Shown: positions 33,268-44,885 of the stretch, piece after piece
Layout: the number at the start of each line of letters is the position of its first letter
Position numbering within the stretch: position 1 is the first letter of the stretch
Assembly (NCBI GenBank): GCA_965649825.1
Contig: OZ287709.1
Coordinates: forward strand, 310,001-374,000
DNA: 64,000 nucleotides
Source: Penicillus capitatus
Lineage: Eukaryota; Chlorophyta
Reading direction: 5' to 3'
Translations under genes and position numbers: made by a program
Notes under the pieces: model-generated
The model's input: only the letters and a program-made list of their open reading frames with translations
The model's database searches: none
What the model was told of the DNA's origin: nothing

Positions 33268-34951
33268 TTAGGCTTCGGGTTTGGCCGTTTCCGTCATGTT
33301 CACTTCCATCTCTTCGGCCTTGAGTCGCTTATTACCACGTTGAGATTTGCTCTCCGCTGCAAACTTTACGGAAGCCGAGGCTAATCCCGCTGCGATCTCT
33401 TCAGGCGTATACTCGCCAAGATAGTAATCCTCTTCAGTGACGTCAGGTTTGGCAGAGCAGAACATTCCGCCCCACATGGGGAACCAGATCAAGGCGATGG
33501 TGATGGTGATGCCAATAATCATAAAGCCCATATAACGGATGCCTTCGTATGTTTCCAAGTTATCGGGCTTGAAGAAGATCGCTTGGGTGACAGCCGAGCC
33601 AGCATTGCCACCAGCTCCGACGAAGCCGGACACGATACCCAACGCTCTTTTGGACACGAAAGGCACCACACCATACGAGGCGCCCTCAGAGGCCTGAACG
33701 AGAAGACTGAAGCACATCATGGCAATGATGGTGCCGGCGAGAGTATCTTGCAGAAGACCCATGACAATGCACAGCACACCTGGTGGCCAGTCACACATTG
33801 GTCATTCTTTTGGTGTCCACAAGAACAGAGGTCGTGACCTTCAGCTGTTTGCAATAGGTAAAGTGCCCATAGACGTCCACGCATGCCCCAGATCTTTGCT
33901 GTTTGATCGGAGATTGCGCCGCCGATGGAACGCGCAACGATGTTCATCAGACCAAAGAGTGCACCCAACACGCCAGCTGTTGTCAGCGGAACATCGAACT
34001 GATCAAAAAAGTATTGCACAACGATGTTGTTCATCGTCAGTTCAACGCCGAAGCAGTAACCGTATGTCAGCGTCAGCACCCACATGCGATAGTTTTTCAC
34101 GCCGATCATAAAGACGCCGGATCCTTTTGCTTTCTGCATTTGACCCGACTTGTGCAGCTCTCCATAAGTACCGTCCGGCAGATCTTGGGTAAAAAACAGG
34201 ACGATCAGTCCGACCATGATGTGCATGCAGCCAGGGACGAAGAAGGCATAACGCCATGCGAAAAATGGTTCTTGCGTTCGTTTGATACCTAAACAGCACC
34301 AAGGCCTGTATACTGAGCTAACGTGTGATGTGACAGGTACCGGTGAAGACAAGGGGAAGGAGTAATTGGGTGACCCCACCTCCGAGATTCCCCCATCCAG
34401 CTCCCGTCGCGTTTGCTATCCCCACGATTTTCACATTGAACATCACGGAGCTCCAGAATTGACAGGCGACGAACGTCGCCAGAGAGAAGCCGATCAGAAA
34501 ACGACAGGCGATGAAACCACCAGCAGAGTTGACGAGACTCATTCCAAAAACAGCAGGTGCCGAGAGAAGCATCAAGACTGCATGGCCGAAACGTGGCCCG
34601 ACCAGGTCGCAGACGCTCCCCATGGCCACACGTGCAGCGATCGTCCCAGTCACTGCCGCGATACCAGCATCCGCCAAGTTGCCTTTGTCAAGGTCGACGG
34701 CATCACGTATGATAGGAATCAAAGCCGCAGGGCCAAACGTCGAAACGAACGACGTAAAGAAAGAAAACCACGACGCGTGAAAGGCGCGCATATGGACGCC
34801 GCGAAATATCCATGGCCTAAACAGCGTCGCCTTGTGCTCGCTGTCGACGGGCAACAGAAAGTTGCTCTCGGCATTGCCGGTGTCTTCCTTCGCTGCGATA
34901 ACATGAAACCGACGTCGGGCAACGTCTCGTAGCGAACAGTGTGTTACCCAT
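33268..34951 (-). CDS. NRT2: Nitrate/nitrite transporter, NNP family (NRT2-like)
   Basis: Four exons. Exon 1 is only four bases: ATG G at 34951-34948. After a 50-base-class intron the protein reads [20 protein letters not shown], then [20 protein letters not shown], then the NNP signature region [19 protein letters not shown] with [15 protein letters not shown]. The second signature-like region is [18 protein letters not shown]. Exon 3 starts [20 protein letters not shown] and exon 4 begins [15 protein letters not shown], with [20 protein letters not shown] and a charged tail ending [10 protein letters not shown]. About 11-12 TM segments, consistent with high-affinity nitrate uptake at the plasma membrane. 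Divergent from the farnesyltransferase gene, 245 bp between starts. Confidence 0.92.
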
Positions 34952-35196
34952 AGTCTGCGGAGAGGGATGCCAAGACGAGACCGATGTTGGTAACAGCGGA
35001 GTGGTAGAATGGATCTCAGGAGGTGCTTTATAGCCAGGACGCACCGAAAGAGCCGTCGACCTACAAGGGGTGCGTTTATCCGTCTGTTTAGCAATGTGCC
35101 TGCCTCAGAACGGAGATGTCTTTTCAGCGCTACTGCTTATGGGTCGATGCATGATGACCTTTCAAGAAGTGGACTCTGAATCGACTGCGTCGCGTC

Positions 35197-36828
35197 ATGG
35201 TTTTTGACGATGCACAACGCACAGCGACGACGAAGGAGCAGCAGGAACTTGAGAAGAAACTGATTCCAGCGTTACAGACGTTTATCGAGACGGATTCAGA
35301 AAAACGGTTGGAAGGACTCGAATTGAAGCGCGATGCACATGTGGTCTTCTTGCACCGTCACATCGGCAAGCAACTCCCTGAAGCGTTTTCGACCTTGGAT
35401 GCCAGTCAGACATGGGTGGTCTATTGGACATTGCATTCTTTGGCCCTGCTCAACGCACCATTACCGGACAACATTACCTCGCATGACATCGTGGAATTCT
35501 TGAAGTCCTGTCAGCATGAGACGGGAGGATTTGGAGGAGGGCCACAGCAGCTGCCTCATCTGGCGGCGACGTACGCCGCGGTGATGTCGCTCATCACGCT
35601 TGGCACACAAGAAGCGCTGGATGCCGTTGATCGACCGCGACTAGAAGTGAGCAACGATGCATGGCGGCGGACCGTGATGTGACAGCACACTGTCTAGGCA
35701 TTCTTGCTGAGCATGTGTGTGGCGCCAGAGAAGGGAGGCGGATTGACTGTGCATACAGACGGCGAAATCGACATCCGTGGTTGCTACACGGCCATGGCTT
35801 TGGCTCACGTGCTCAACCTTGACATGCACCACATTGCCGAAAGGTGTGGAATGGTTGAATTTATCAAGAAGTGTGTCACGTCCTCTGCTCTTGTGCTATG
35901 ATGACGCGATATGTCTCGTGACAGTTGTCAGTCGTTTGATGGTGGTTTGGGCGGAGAACCAGGAAACGAGGCACACGGTGGTTATACGTACTGTGGATTA
36001 GCCGCATTGGCTCTGCTGGATCGCGTCGATGTGCTCAACGTACCGGCGCTGGTACGATGGGTGGTACATATGCAAGGCTCGATGGAGGGTGGATTCAAGG
36101 GCCGTACACATAAACTCGTGGACGGCTGCTATTCCTTTTGGCAAGGGGCCACGTTCTCTTTGATCAAGGACTACTTTGCCGCGAATAGAGATCCGTGGCC
36201 ACAACTCGTTCGCCCTCTGTCAGACAACACTGAAGATTTGGACGATCTGCCGATGTACGATGCAGCGATCGTTCCGTACTCGCCGCATCTCGAAGCCATG
36301 AACCAAGGCGAGAAGAAGCTAAGGAAAAGGGCAGAAGAATTGGCGCTCAATTTGGAAGAGGCACTAAAGTTCCTCGTCCGAAGAACCGAGTGTGGCGATA
36401 TACCGTTCGAGCGACGTCTCCGTCTCGATCTCTTTCAGTCGACTTTCGAAGAATGCCAAGCAACGATGCATGCCATCGATGTCGCATTCTCCGTCGCTTT
36501 TCCGATCGGATCCGAAGAGCGACGTCAGTTGCCCGTCACACGTATGGAGAACAGTCACGAACACGAGCAGCTCTTTGACAATGTGGGGCTTCAGTTTTGG
36601 ATCCTGGTGCATTGCCAGATGGAGATGGGCGGACTGAGAGATAAACCAAACAAAGCGGCCGATCCCTATCACACCTGTTACTGCCTCAGTGGTCTATCTG
36701 TCGCCCAGCATTACGCTGGCAACGTGCTGGGGCCACAACAGAACACATTGATCGATACAGATCCCCTCTTGAATGTCATTACAGAAAAGGCCAGGGCTGC
36801 TGTGCGGTACTACAAATCCTTGGAATAG
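35197..36828 (+). CDS. FNTB: Protein farnesyltransferase beta subunit with an internal insertion
   Basis: Catalytic beta subunit that attaches farnesyl to CaaX proteins. Three exons; the introns end GTGATGTGACAGCACACTGTCTAG-like at about 35697 and CTCGTGACAG at about 35929. Conserved (alpha-alpha) barrel repeats are HETGGFGGGPQQLPHLAATY, DIRGCYTAMALAHVLNL, NCQSFDGGLGGEPGNEAHGG, VHMQGSMEGGFKGRTHKLVD and GLRDKPNKAADPYHTCYCLSG. The zinc ligands are present: Asp and Cys in LVDGCYSFWQGA and His in DPYHTCYCL. Between SLIKDYF and LFDNVGLQFWILVHCQ there are about 130 residues, including the helical KKLRKRAEELALNLEEAL; this stretch is much shorter in animal and plant enzymes. The active site looks complete, so the insertion is probably a surface module. 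Confidence 0.92.
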
Positions 36829-36915
36829 ATTGTGACAAGCGCGTCAAAGCAGACTGATGCCTCCGTTGCGAATCTCGCGCCCACGTCCTTCACGCCGACG
36901 TCGTTGGGCTGGCGA

Positions 36916-37800
36916 TTAGAGCTTGCCCGCACTCGATGTTGCACGAAATGGCTCAGATGATGCCGTGGATGAAGGCGATCTGCAAAAGCCTTTCATTCGG
37001 AGGTGGGAAGTGGGAAATGGCACCGTCGATTGGAATGCGCCTGTCGTCGCCAGTTCCAGCGAAGCGCTGTCAACTTCCCAAGTCTCTGTCCCTTTCTGCC
37101 ACCACTGCAGCATCGTCGAATACGACAAGCCACATTGGCACCAAACACCTTCGGCAGATGTGGCGGCCGCTCGTCCTCATCGCTCTCGGACACGATCTGA
37201 ACACGAGAGAGGCGTTCATGGTATGAAAGGGGCAAAGAGAGGAACCGCAGGGCTGTCGTCGTTCCCAGAATAGCTGCCGAGTATGATCGTTTCTTCCGTG
37301 CTTCCGCGGGACGCGGGTGACGGAGACGAAGAGCATGATGAGATGTCTCGCATAACGATCGTGCTGATGTTTCGCCTCATTGCTGCGGACACGTGGCAGA
37401 AGTCACTGCTGGCTGTTCTGACTCGCGTTATGTGTGCATACCTCGTTTGCACGTCTTCTTTCTGCCGACGCGTCGTCTGCGACGACAACAGGACCCGTCG
37501 CCACGGAATGGTTGGCGCTCTTCTGCCATCTCCTCTTCCACCGAGACATAACGTCGTCTGCAACGTCCACTTGTGCAAGGCGCTGTTGATGGAGCGATAG
37601 GTAGGTAAGTACTCTTGTCGAGATCGTCTCTTGAGCAACGCTATCAGTTTTCGTGTCAACGACGGACGCGATGAAGTCCCTTCTTGGCAAACGGGCGTTC
37701 GCATGCTGCCCGTGACCGTTTGCGAGGGATGGCGGTGGCAACAGGGGAAGTCAATAGTCGCAAACGCTGTCGTTGACGTGTTCCTCGGCATCGTTGACCT
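36916..37800 (-). CDS. Probable multi-exon hypothetical gene
   Basis: A chain of minus-strand exons joins by GT-AG introns of about 45-60 bp with consistent phase: a basic cluster (GRKKTCKRAMRRN), ISTIVMRDISSCSS, YSGNDDSPA, IVSESDEDERPPHLPK and WWQKGTETWEVDSASLELA. The last exon ends RATSSAGKL at 36916. The basic then acidic composition suggests a nuclear protein. No domain recognised, and the 5' exons are not resolved; the upper limit is approximate. It runs convergently with, and ends about 90 bp from, the farnesyltransferase gene. Confidence 0.3.
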
Positions 37801-38285
37801 CTTGTGCAGTGACGCGGCGTTTTGTCGAAACGCTGGAGATATTCCTCACAAGTCGTCTGCCGCGAACGACCGACCTTCTCCTCATCGCATTCGTCGAATC
37901 GCGTCGATCCGGCAAGCCGGAGCAGAAGGGATCAATCGTTTACGGCTTTAACAAGAGAAGCCAACATTTTTATGCACTATGGGCGACACTGAGTAGGAAA
38001 AGTAGACCAGAAAGGCGCGATAAGCTCTTTCCAACTTTCATGTACGGAATCCATGTTCACTCCGAAGACAGTGACTCTGTTTAAGGAACATGCGTCAGGC
38101 GAATCGTAGAATTCAGCAGGCGATGTCCGGCTGCCAGAACAATCGCCAGCAGACGGAGACCTATCGCGACACAAACATGGATCCTCTTAAGCGTGTACCA
38201 GAGAGAGGGTTTCTTTCGCACGTGGCTAAGTGCCACGGATAGCTCGTTGACATGACGAGGACACGACTGAGAGACGTCGTATGCG
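37801..38285. other. Stretch without a supported gene
   Basis: Short frames on both strands without motifs. It may contain the first exon or upstream region of the ATG13-like gene. Confidence 0.45.
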
Positions 38286-39677
38286 ATGGGCGTGCGATGT
38301 GATTACGCAGACATGGACGAAGTTTACGCGACAGTGGACGCGTTCGCCGTTCGCTTCATCGAAAAGTGCGTTCACATTATATTGAGAGCACGTTTGTCGC
38401 ACCCAGCTGTCGACCACGATCCGGAGATTGACAAATGGGTATGGCGCATTCGACGTGCCGAAGGACTTTTGACTCCATGCATGGTGCAGTTCAATTTTCC
38501 GGTGGGGGAGGTTGCGACGGCGAAGGAATCGCTCAGGCAATGGAGTCGAACACCACACGCGCCTCTGCTTTTGAATGTCCCCGTCCAGATCTTCTCACTC
38601 TTTCTCACTTTTTTATTCTGGCGCAGATTCTTTGCCAGGAAAAGAACACGACTGAGCAAGAGAAAAGTGAGCGTCGTGCTTAAGTGAGAAAAGTGAGAAA
38701 GTGTGAGATATTTTCTAGAGTTGCTCGAAGTGTGGAAACTGCAGTACAACGAGATTCCTTCGCCTGAAATTCGCTCCCCGAGATCCTATCGCGACGATTC
38801 CTGTTCCATCTACAAGAACATGGTATCGCTGCAGCGTTGGTTCAAACGAGAAGCCACCATCACTGTGGATGCCACTAGATTGTGCTCACCAGGGCACTCT
38901 ACTCTTACGTCCGCCTGATGCCAGCACACACCATCCTCACACACAACGACGATGCTGCTGTTGAGCACGCTTTCTATGGCCGTCCAATGGCGAGGCGTTT
39001 GGTTGGCAGGCGAAAGGAGAGGCGCTTATGGATGTTACGTTCGAGATCACATCGGCCTTGTCAGATGATGAGGGCTCTTGGCGGGAGGTGGTTTCGATGG
39101 GAACCACAGGCGGTCGTCTGAGCATCCATGTCTCCATCCAGGACATCCCTGCTGTCACACAACCATCCCACAGGTCTCTTCGCCGTTCTCCTTCTTTATC
39201 CAACGCAAACGACATCAGGACATCGGCTACTGGAATGGACGCGGCAGAGGATTGGGTGCATTTCGTTCCTAATCACAGAGACGGTGCCACGCGATTTCGG
39301 AACCCCGTGACGGAGCATTTGAAGACGTCTTATGAAAGTATGAAGGCGGCTGTAGTGACCTTTGCTGCGAATCGTGTTCTCAAAAAAGCGTCATCCTTTC
39401 CGCGCAGTCGTCAGACGACACAAACAGACCTGCCGCCCACAGGTGCGCCCCCATTCTGTACGTCAAGGAAACGGCAGATGGTATGGACTGCTGTACAGAG
39501 GAGGCCCGGATTTATGAGTTCCTGCATTTGCTAAAGAGTCAGTCTTCTGATCTGTGTATAGAAGATGACGTCGATGTGGATGTGACATCGAAGCAAAGAC
39601 ACCTATCCCATGAGCTGCAGAGCTTTGACGACATCTGTGCCGCAAACTATGGAGACCCTGCATCGCACGACAACTGA
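38286..39677 (+). CDS. ATG13: ATG13-like autophagy protein (HORMA domain)
   Basis: Regulatory subunit of the Atg1/ULK1 kinase complex. The pieces follow the ATG13 HORMA domain in order: FIEKCVHIILRARLSHP, then DKWVWRIRRAEG, ESLRQWSRTPHAPLLLNVPV, LLEVWKLQYNEIPSPE and SCSIYKNM. A 58-base intron (GTATCGCTGCAG ... CCACTAG) precedes IVLTRALYSYVRLMPAHTI, close to the LLRSLYAQTRLLPAY block of plant ATG13. Downstream are FEITSALSDDEGSWREV, a disordered Ser/Thr-rich tail with PSHRSLRRSPSLSNAND, and a final exon YEFLHLLKSQSSDLCIED. The intron before LLEVWKL contains several copies of GTGAGAAA and ends TGTGAGATATTTTCTAG. The first ATG is not certain. Confidence 0.7.
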
Positions 39678-40818
39678 CACTGCTGCCATCCTCGAAGAGA
39701 AGACACGTGCGCATCGCAAAACATCGCCACAAAAAAAGAGATTCAGACGTGACTGAAATCTATCCATGACGCCATTGCAATGCCTTAACAGACTGTTCGC
39801 GTGACCCATCCGTTTTAACAGCAGTGATCCGAATGGTTGACCTGTTCGAGTGGGTCGGGTTGTGCAGATGAATGAACAGGATGTCCAAAATTCGGTATGT
39901 TGTTTGTTGGATGTCTGTTTTGGATGGTGGGTAAATGTCTGACGAATGCAGCACGGTCGCCTCCTCGAACATTCACTCTGATCGAGAAGACACACGTGGC
40001 GGCCATCGCGCGAAGGGTAACTTTCTACGGGCCATCTTTTATTTTCGACCGATGCAGAGGATGTGACTGTTGCCTCGAGACCGTGCTGCGCTACGGCGTT
40101 AGACATGGCGAGCAGAAGCTGCGCCACCGAGATCAGTCACATCACGAAATGTCTTCGTTGACTTGACCGTTTCTGGAGAGAATATTTCGGAACAATGGAC
40201 ATGGCGGACGAAAGTCGTCACCGATGACCATCCTTACATACCGTTGCATCATGCCGGTATCCCATGATGTGACTTGACTTGGCTGACGCATCCTCTGGTG
40301 GCGCTGATGTGACTGCTCGTCGCTTATCATCGTTGTTCAGGCAGCAGTCACATCCTCGACACCGCTCAAGAATCAACGCTGTCCGGACAGAATTCCTGAA
40401 AAGCGACTCTGCACTGCACAGACGCTTCATCTTAGATACAGGTTCTGACGGCCGTCACCACACGTCCTGTTTTCGAAATAAAACAGTTCAGCCTGACATG
40501 TGTCCCGAAGAGGACTGCCAAAAACGTTTTGAGTAAGCACGATAGGAATCTGAACCTCAATTACAAATAAATGTCGCGTTTACGATCCGTCTGTTGATTC
40601 CATCAGACGTACCCACATCTGTCCCATCCCCATGCCTGATCAAAACGGAATACTCTTCTGGCGAACTCCAAAGCGAGAAAAACAACATTGCCAGTAGACA
40701 ACACTTCAGCTGCGGCAGAAATACGTTCGAACAGATATCGACAAGCGTTCTTCTCCTGTTCTCTGCGAGACCAACAGGTCATCGAGTACCTATCTCATCC
40801 TTCTCTTCTCACACTTTT
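39678..40818. repeat. Spacer with an inverted repeat and clustered GATGTGAC words
   Basis: Near 40052-40080 the plus strand reads GAGGATGTGACTGTTGCCT; near 40340-40372 the minus strand reads GAGGATGTGACTGCTGCCT, with looser similarity on both sides. The words GATGTGAC/GTCACATC occur five times between about 40060 and 40355. Short frames here have no domain; two opposite-strand frames encode the same CRGCDCCL peptide only because of the inverted repeat. Confidence 0.6.
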
Positions 40819-43326
40819 TCACTCTTGTGCAAGAACATCATTCTTTTCGTAAAACCTGACCAAACGTCTGTAGACATCGGGACGCAGTCGCACGCCCATC
40901 GCTTTCATCTTCTCAAGGTACACCGTCATGTTGTTCAAATCGCCTGTCGTGGTACAGGCATTGATGAGAGAAGCAAAGACAGCTCTACTGCGAGGCATTC
41001 TTTCCCGATTCATGAAACTCCACAGTCGATCGATCGACGATGCAATGAGCTCTTTCGAGATGTGCGTTGGCCGCGAGAGTTCGTCAATAAACGTCGTGTA
41101 GGTAATGGGTGTGGGCCACACTTCATTCTCTTTCATCTCGTCCAGCATCGCAAACGCCTCCTCTACGTTTCTGGCACGTATGAGGATAAGGATGACGACA
41201 TTGTACACGGCAGGGGTCATCGGAACGGCATCCCTCTGCATCTCGCGCAGCAGCTTTCGGGTTTGCTGTACACATTCTTCTCTGTTCGTCTCCCTTATCA
41301 GATTTGCGTAAAGAAGGAGGAGCATGTGGTATGTATGGAAGCTCGGTGGCACGCCTTTCGCCTTCATCTCCTCCAGCACCTCAACTGCTTTCTCCACCAT
41401 TTTCGCACGGTTGCAGATCTTAATGATCGCATTGTACACGACGCCGTTGGCAGGAATGCCGGTTTTCTCCATCTCATCAAGCATCTCTCTGGCGAGCTGC
41501 AAACGCTCTGCGCCATTCTGCTTACATGTCGTCTCGGCATAGAGTTCCATCATCAGCGAATAGGAGCAGACGTCAGGAACGATGCCGTTCTCCTTCATCT
41601 CATCAAACAGTTTGTTTGCCTCCTCTGTCATCCTCGCCCGTACACAGAGCTTCATCGGAAAGCCGTACAGCCAGCTGGACATCGGCAAACCTTTGCTTCG
41701 CATCTCGGCAAGAATTTCCTTGCATTTTGCCAGATGCTCTTCGCTGTTTTCGAAATCGGCGGTTTCGGAGTAGAGACAGAGAAGCGAGTTGTAGACGTGA
41801 ACGGACGATTCTTCTCCGTTCGCCTTGATCTCATCCAACACTCTAAATGCCTCGTCTTTCATTTTGGCCCGGGCGCAGAGCTTGAAGAGGGAGCTGCGTG
41901 TGGACGTCTTGTCCGATATGCCCTCCATCTCCATTTCGCTGATCAATCTCTTGCACAGCCTTAGGTATTTTTCACCGTTTGCCGGTTTCGCCATTTCCGC
42001 ATAGTACTCGATCAGCAGGTTGTACAGTTTGGTATCGAACTCCACTTCATCCAGCTTCATATCTTTCAGAACGGCAGATATGTTCACGACCTTCCCATCG
42101 ATGCACGTCCTCATGAGGGGCTTGTATGTTCGGAACGATGGCTGAATGTTTGCTCTCCGCATCTCGTCCAGCAGCGCTGTGGATTTCCTCAAACGTTCTT
42201 CGCCGTTGTCAGGGTTTGTGTCTTTTGCATACAGCGAAATGATCATGTTGTATGTATGTGTCGTCGGCGGCACGCCTTTCGCCTTCATCTCCTCCAGCAC
42301 CTCAACCGCCTTCTCCGCCATTTTCGCACGGTTACAGACCTTGACGATCGCGTTGTATACCATGCTGCAGGCAGGAACACCTGTTGTCTCCATCTCACGC
42401 ATCAGCTCGTCGCACACCTCCAGATACTCGGCGCCGTTTTCTTCGCCTACTGTTCCGGCGTAGCTTTCCATCAGCATCGTGTAGGCATGAACACTCGCCT
42501 TCACTCCATTTCTCTTCATCTCATCAAAGACATTGCGCGCCTCCTGTGTCATCCCTGCTCGTACACAGAGTTTGATGAGGGTGTTGTATGTCCAGCTGCT
42601 CGGTTGAAATCCATTCTGTCGCATTTGAGTCAAGAGTTTTTTGCTCTCCTTCAGATACCGTGCTCCATTGTGTTTATCGGCGGCGGAAGCATAGACCGCA
42701 ACGAGGGTGCTATACACGGTCGCGGTTTTTTCAATTCCCCGTTCGATCATCCCTTCCACGATTTGCTTCGTCTTCTCCACGTCGCCCGATTTCAGACACA
42801 CTTTCAGTAGAGCGTAATACACGTGCATATCTGGCTTGATGTTGTAGGTCTCTTCCATTTCTGAAAGCAATCGTTCGGCTCGACGCAGGTTCGCTGTCAT
42901 GTGGCAGGTCTCGATCAGTATCATAAAAATGTATCTGTTTGGCATCACTCTTGCACGCTTCATCTCGTTGTACAACTCAAAAACCCTGGAGAAACGTTTT
43001 CGCGTCTTGCTGAATCCGTGCATCAAAGTGGCGAATGTCGACACATCTGGCTGGTATCCATCGCTCTTGAGCTTCTCGAATACAAACTCTGCCTTGCGGA
43101 TTTCTCTCTTTTTCACCAAGTGCACCAAGAGCTTGTTGAATTTCTGCCGCTTCATCATCGATTTGACGGGTTTCTGATCTTTGACTGGATAACAAGGGCG
43201 CATCTGATCGCCTTTCTTAGGCTCAGGGCGAAAATCGTAGAACAAGAAAACGTCGCTTTCGGGTGGCGTTGCTGGCGGCGTCGGCGGCGTCAATCGAAGT
43301 CCCCTCGGTCTCGAAGGCCTGGCCAC
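40819..43326 (-). CDS. Large P-type PPR protein (835 aa)
   Basis: Intronless. After an N-terminal region ending KGDQMRPCYPVKDQKPVKSM come about twenty 35-residue helical pairs in register, such as QPDVSTFATLMHGFSKTRKR, QPSSWTYNTLIKLCVRAGMT, KASVHAYTMLMESYAGTVGE, VPPTTHTYNMIISLYAKDTN, IPANGVVYNAIIKICNRAKM and TPAVYNVVILILIRARNVEE. Two types of repeat alternate, one plain and one with an extended first helix (AGTVGEENGAEYLEVCDEL). No E, DYW or SMR domain at the end. Such proteins bind organellar transcripts; the N-terminus does not show a clear transit peptide. Near-identical neighbouring repeats suggest internal duplication. Confidence 0.93.
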   Translation of the reverse strand: MARPSRPRGLRLTPPTPPATPPESDVFLFYDFRPEPKKGDQMRPCYPVKDQKPVKSMMKRQKFNKLLVHLVKKREIRKAEFVFEKLKSDGYQPDVSTFATLMHGFSKTRKRFSRVFELYNEMKRARVMPNRYIFMILIETCHMTANLRRAERLLSEMEETYNIKPDMHVYYALLKVCLKSGDVEKTKQIVEGMIERGIEKTATVYSTLVAVYASAADKHNGARYLKESKKLLTQMRQNGFQPSSWTYNTLIKLCVRAGMTQEARNVFDEMKRNGVKASVHAYTMLMESYAGTVGEENGAEYLEVCDELMREMETTGVPACSMVYNAIVKVCNRAKMAEKAVEVLEEMKAKGVPPTTHTYNMIISLYAKDTNPDNGEERLRKSTALLDEMRRANIQPSFRTYKPLMRTCIDGKVVNISAVLKDMKLDEVEFDTKLYNLLIEYYAEMAKPANGEKYLRLCKRLISEMEMEGISDKTSTRSSLFKLCARAKMKDEAFRVLDEIKANGEESSVHVYNSLLCLYSETADFENSEEHLAKCKEILAEMRSKGLPMSSWLYGFPMKLCVRARMTEEANKLFDEMKENGIVPDVCSYSLMMELYAETTCKQNGAERLQLAREMLDEMEKTGIPANGVVYNAIIKICNRAKMVEKAVEVLEEMKAKGVPPSFHTYHMLLLLYANLIRETNREECVQQTRKLLREMQRDAVPMTPAVYNVVILILIRARNVEEAFAMLDEMKENEVWPTPITYTTFIDELSRPTHISKELIASSIDRLWSFMNRERMPRSRAVFASLINACTTTGDLNNMTVYLEKMKAMGVRLRPDVYRRLVRFYEKNDVLAQE

Positions 43327-43823
43327 CGTGCTCCTGTCGATTGTCCCCTAGCGTGATCACCACACCCACAAGTGATGTGACGTTTCACTTTCTCCCTCAT
43401 GCCTCACTTCGTCTTCATGAGCTTCTATACGGGTCATCCGACGCCTCGACTGCCACGTGACTCGGTTCGACCCACACTTCGAATCATCCACCTCCATTAG
43501 TCCCTGTCGCCTCACGATCTCCTCGAGAAAGCGCGACCAGTCGTGTCCTTACCACGAAAAGCTTACTGTTCGGCAGCGCAGCTCTCTGTGTACAAGGCAG
43601 ACTTATTCGAGGGACGAGTTTTGCCGTGGACATCTCGAAAGATCCCGTCCAAGCCGACGGCGACTATGTTGAACGCAGCGAAGATACGATGCGCTGGGCG
43701 AGATGGCCACGAGACGGGATGACGCTCAGATGGCCCGTCGATCTTGCAACGATTTGCCAACGACGGATAATCAAAACGGTCGGAGACAAACCGAGATGCA
43801 TTTGCCAAGATGCGATTCCAATC

Positions 43824-44885
43824 ATGACGCGGATCACGTTGTCGACGATACCTTCGCCACAAATCCCCGCCGCGACACGCCATCGATCGGAGAAAGGAGC
43901 CGTTCAGGGGAGAAAGGAGACGTCGTGTTCTGCACCCGCTACCGAGAACACCCAAGTGCGACGAAGGGATCTGTTGGCAACGGCGGCGCGTGCTTTGCTC
44001 GTCGTGCCTTTTTTGGAGACGCGTTTTTCGGCAGCCTGGGCTGGTCTTCCTGAACAAGTCGGTGATTACCTACCGGCTGCCTCACTTCCGGAGTTCTCTC
44101 TCTTTATCCCCGACGCCAGAAAAACACCAGTACCTATTCTGCGTGGATGCTTTGCCGTCTGCATGTCATCTAGGCACTTCGTGCAGGGACAGTAGATCCG
44201 CAACAGCCCTATCGTTTTGAGCTGCCCGTTACTTTCCGAGAAAGCAAGGTCGCGAATATTCTCAGCGGAAATTACTGCCAGGTTCCGCCCTCCAATGCAC
44301 CTGTGTCTTTCTGTATCCTATCGTTTTTCTAGCCCAGATGTGATGAGCCATGGACAGAAGTGATATTCGAGGATCCAGATTTGGGTCGTATCGCTTTGCT
44401 GGCGTCTCCCTTGAAGAAACTGACAAGCAAAGCGAATGCGAGGATTGAAGACATCGGTCCGCCAGAAGGCATCATTGAATCCATCGGATCCTACGTCACC
44501 GGTCGGCACCTGTCATTCAGTATGTCTGCTATCTCACAAACGGTTTATCTCAGGGACGTTTCTGGATGAAGAGAGTGTGCTGTCCATGGAACAGCGTCAA
44601 CAAGACGACGGCCGTTCGGTCCTGTCACATCATTTTGATCCACAGCCGTCATGCCTTGTGTTTTAGTATTACTACTATGAAGTGGATTCGCCTTATGGAC
44701 TACAGGGGCGGCACTCCTTTACAGCATGCACCACCAAAGTGCCGATCACTAATTATTAAGTGAAACACATGTGTGTGCGGTTTTAGGGTGAAGTTGCTCT
44801 GTTACTGGTGGCGAGTGCCAATGAGAAGCAATGGAGTCGATCGAAAGAGCGACTGAAGCATGTCATGGAATCTTTCAGAGCGTAA
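43824..44885 (+). CDS. PsbP-domain protein, thylakoid lumen (PPD-like)
   Basis: Six exons with introns of about 44-51 bp. MTRITLSTIPSPQIPAATR begins a Ser/Thr/Arg-rich transit peptide. Then comes a twin-Arg-type lumenal signal, RRRDLLATAARALLVVP ... FSAAWA, cleaved before GLPEQVGDYLPAASLPEF. Joined exons give LFIPDARKTP, ALRAGTVDPQQPYRFELPVT, ANILSGNYCQ, CDEPWTEVIFEDPDLG, KLTSKANARIEDIGPPEG, SYVTGTFLDEESVLSMEQR, YYYEVDSPYGLQGRHSF and KGEVALLLVASANEKQWSRS, ending KHVMESFRA. This is the complete PsbP fold as in plant PPD proteins that assist photosystem assembly, rather than PsbP itself. Strong evidence of a photosynthetic plastid. Confidence 0.9.

Noticed and set aside
34366-34932. 188-codon plus-strand frame
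   Set aside because: Antisense to the best-conserved part of the nitrate transporter.
37216-37791. 191-codon minus-strand frame as a single exon
   Set aside because: It reads through several short segments with good GT-AG sites; a spliced model in other frames gives more protein-like sequence.
40594-41964. 456-codon plus-strand open frame
   Set aside because: It mirrors the 35-residue periodicity of the PPR gene on the opposite strand; shadow frame.
42256-42810. 184-codon plus-strand frame rich in His and Leu
   Set aside because: Also antisense to the PPR repeats; its own repeats are complements of PPR codons.
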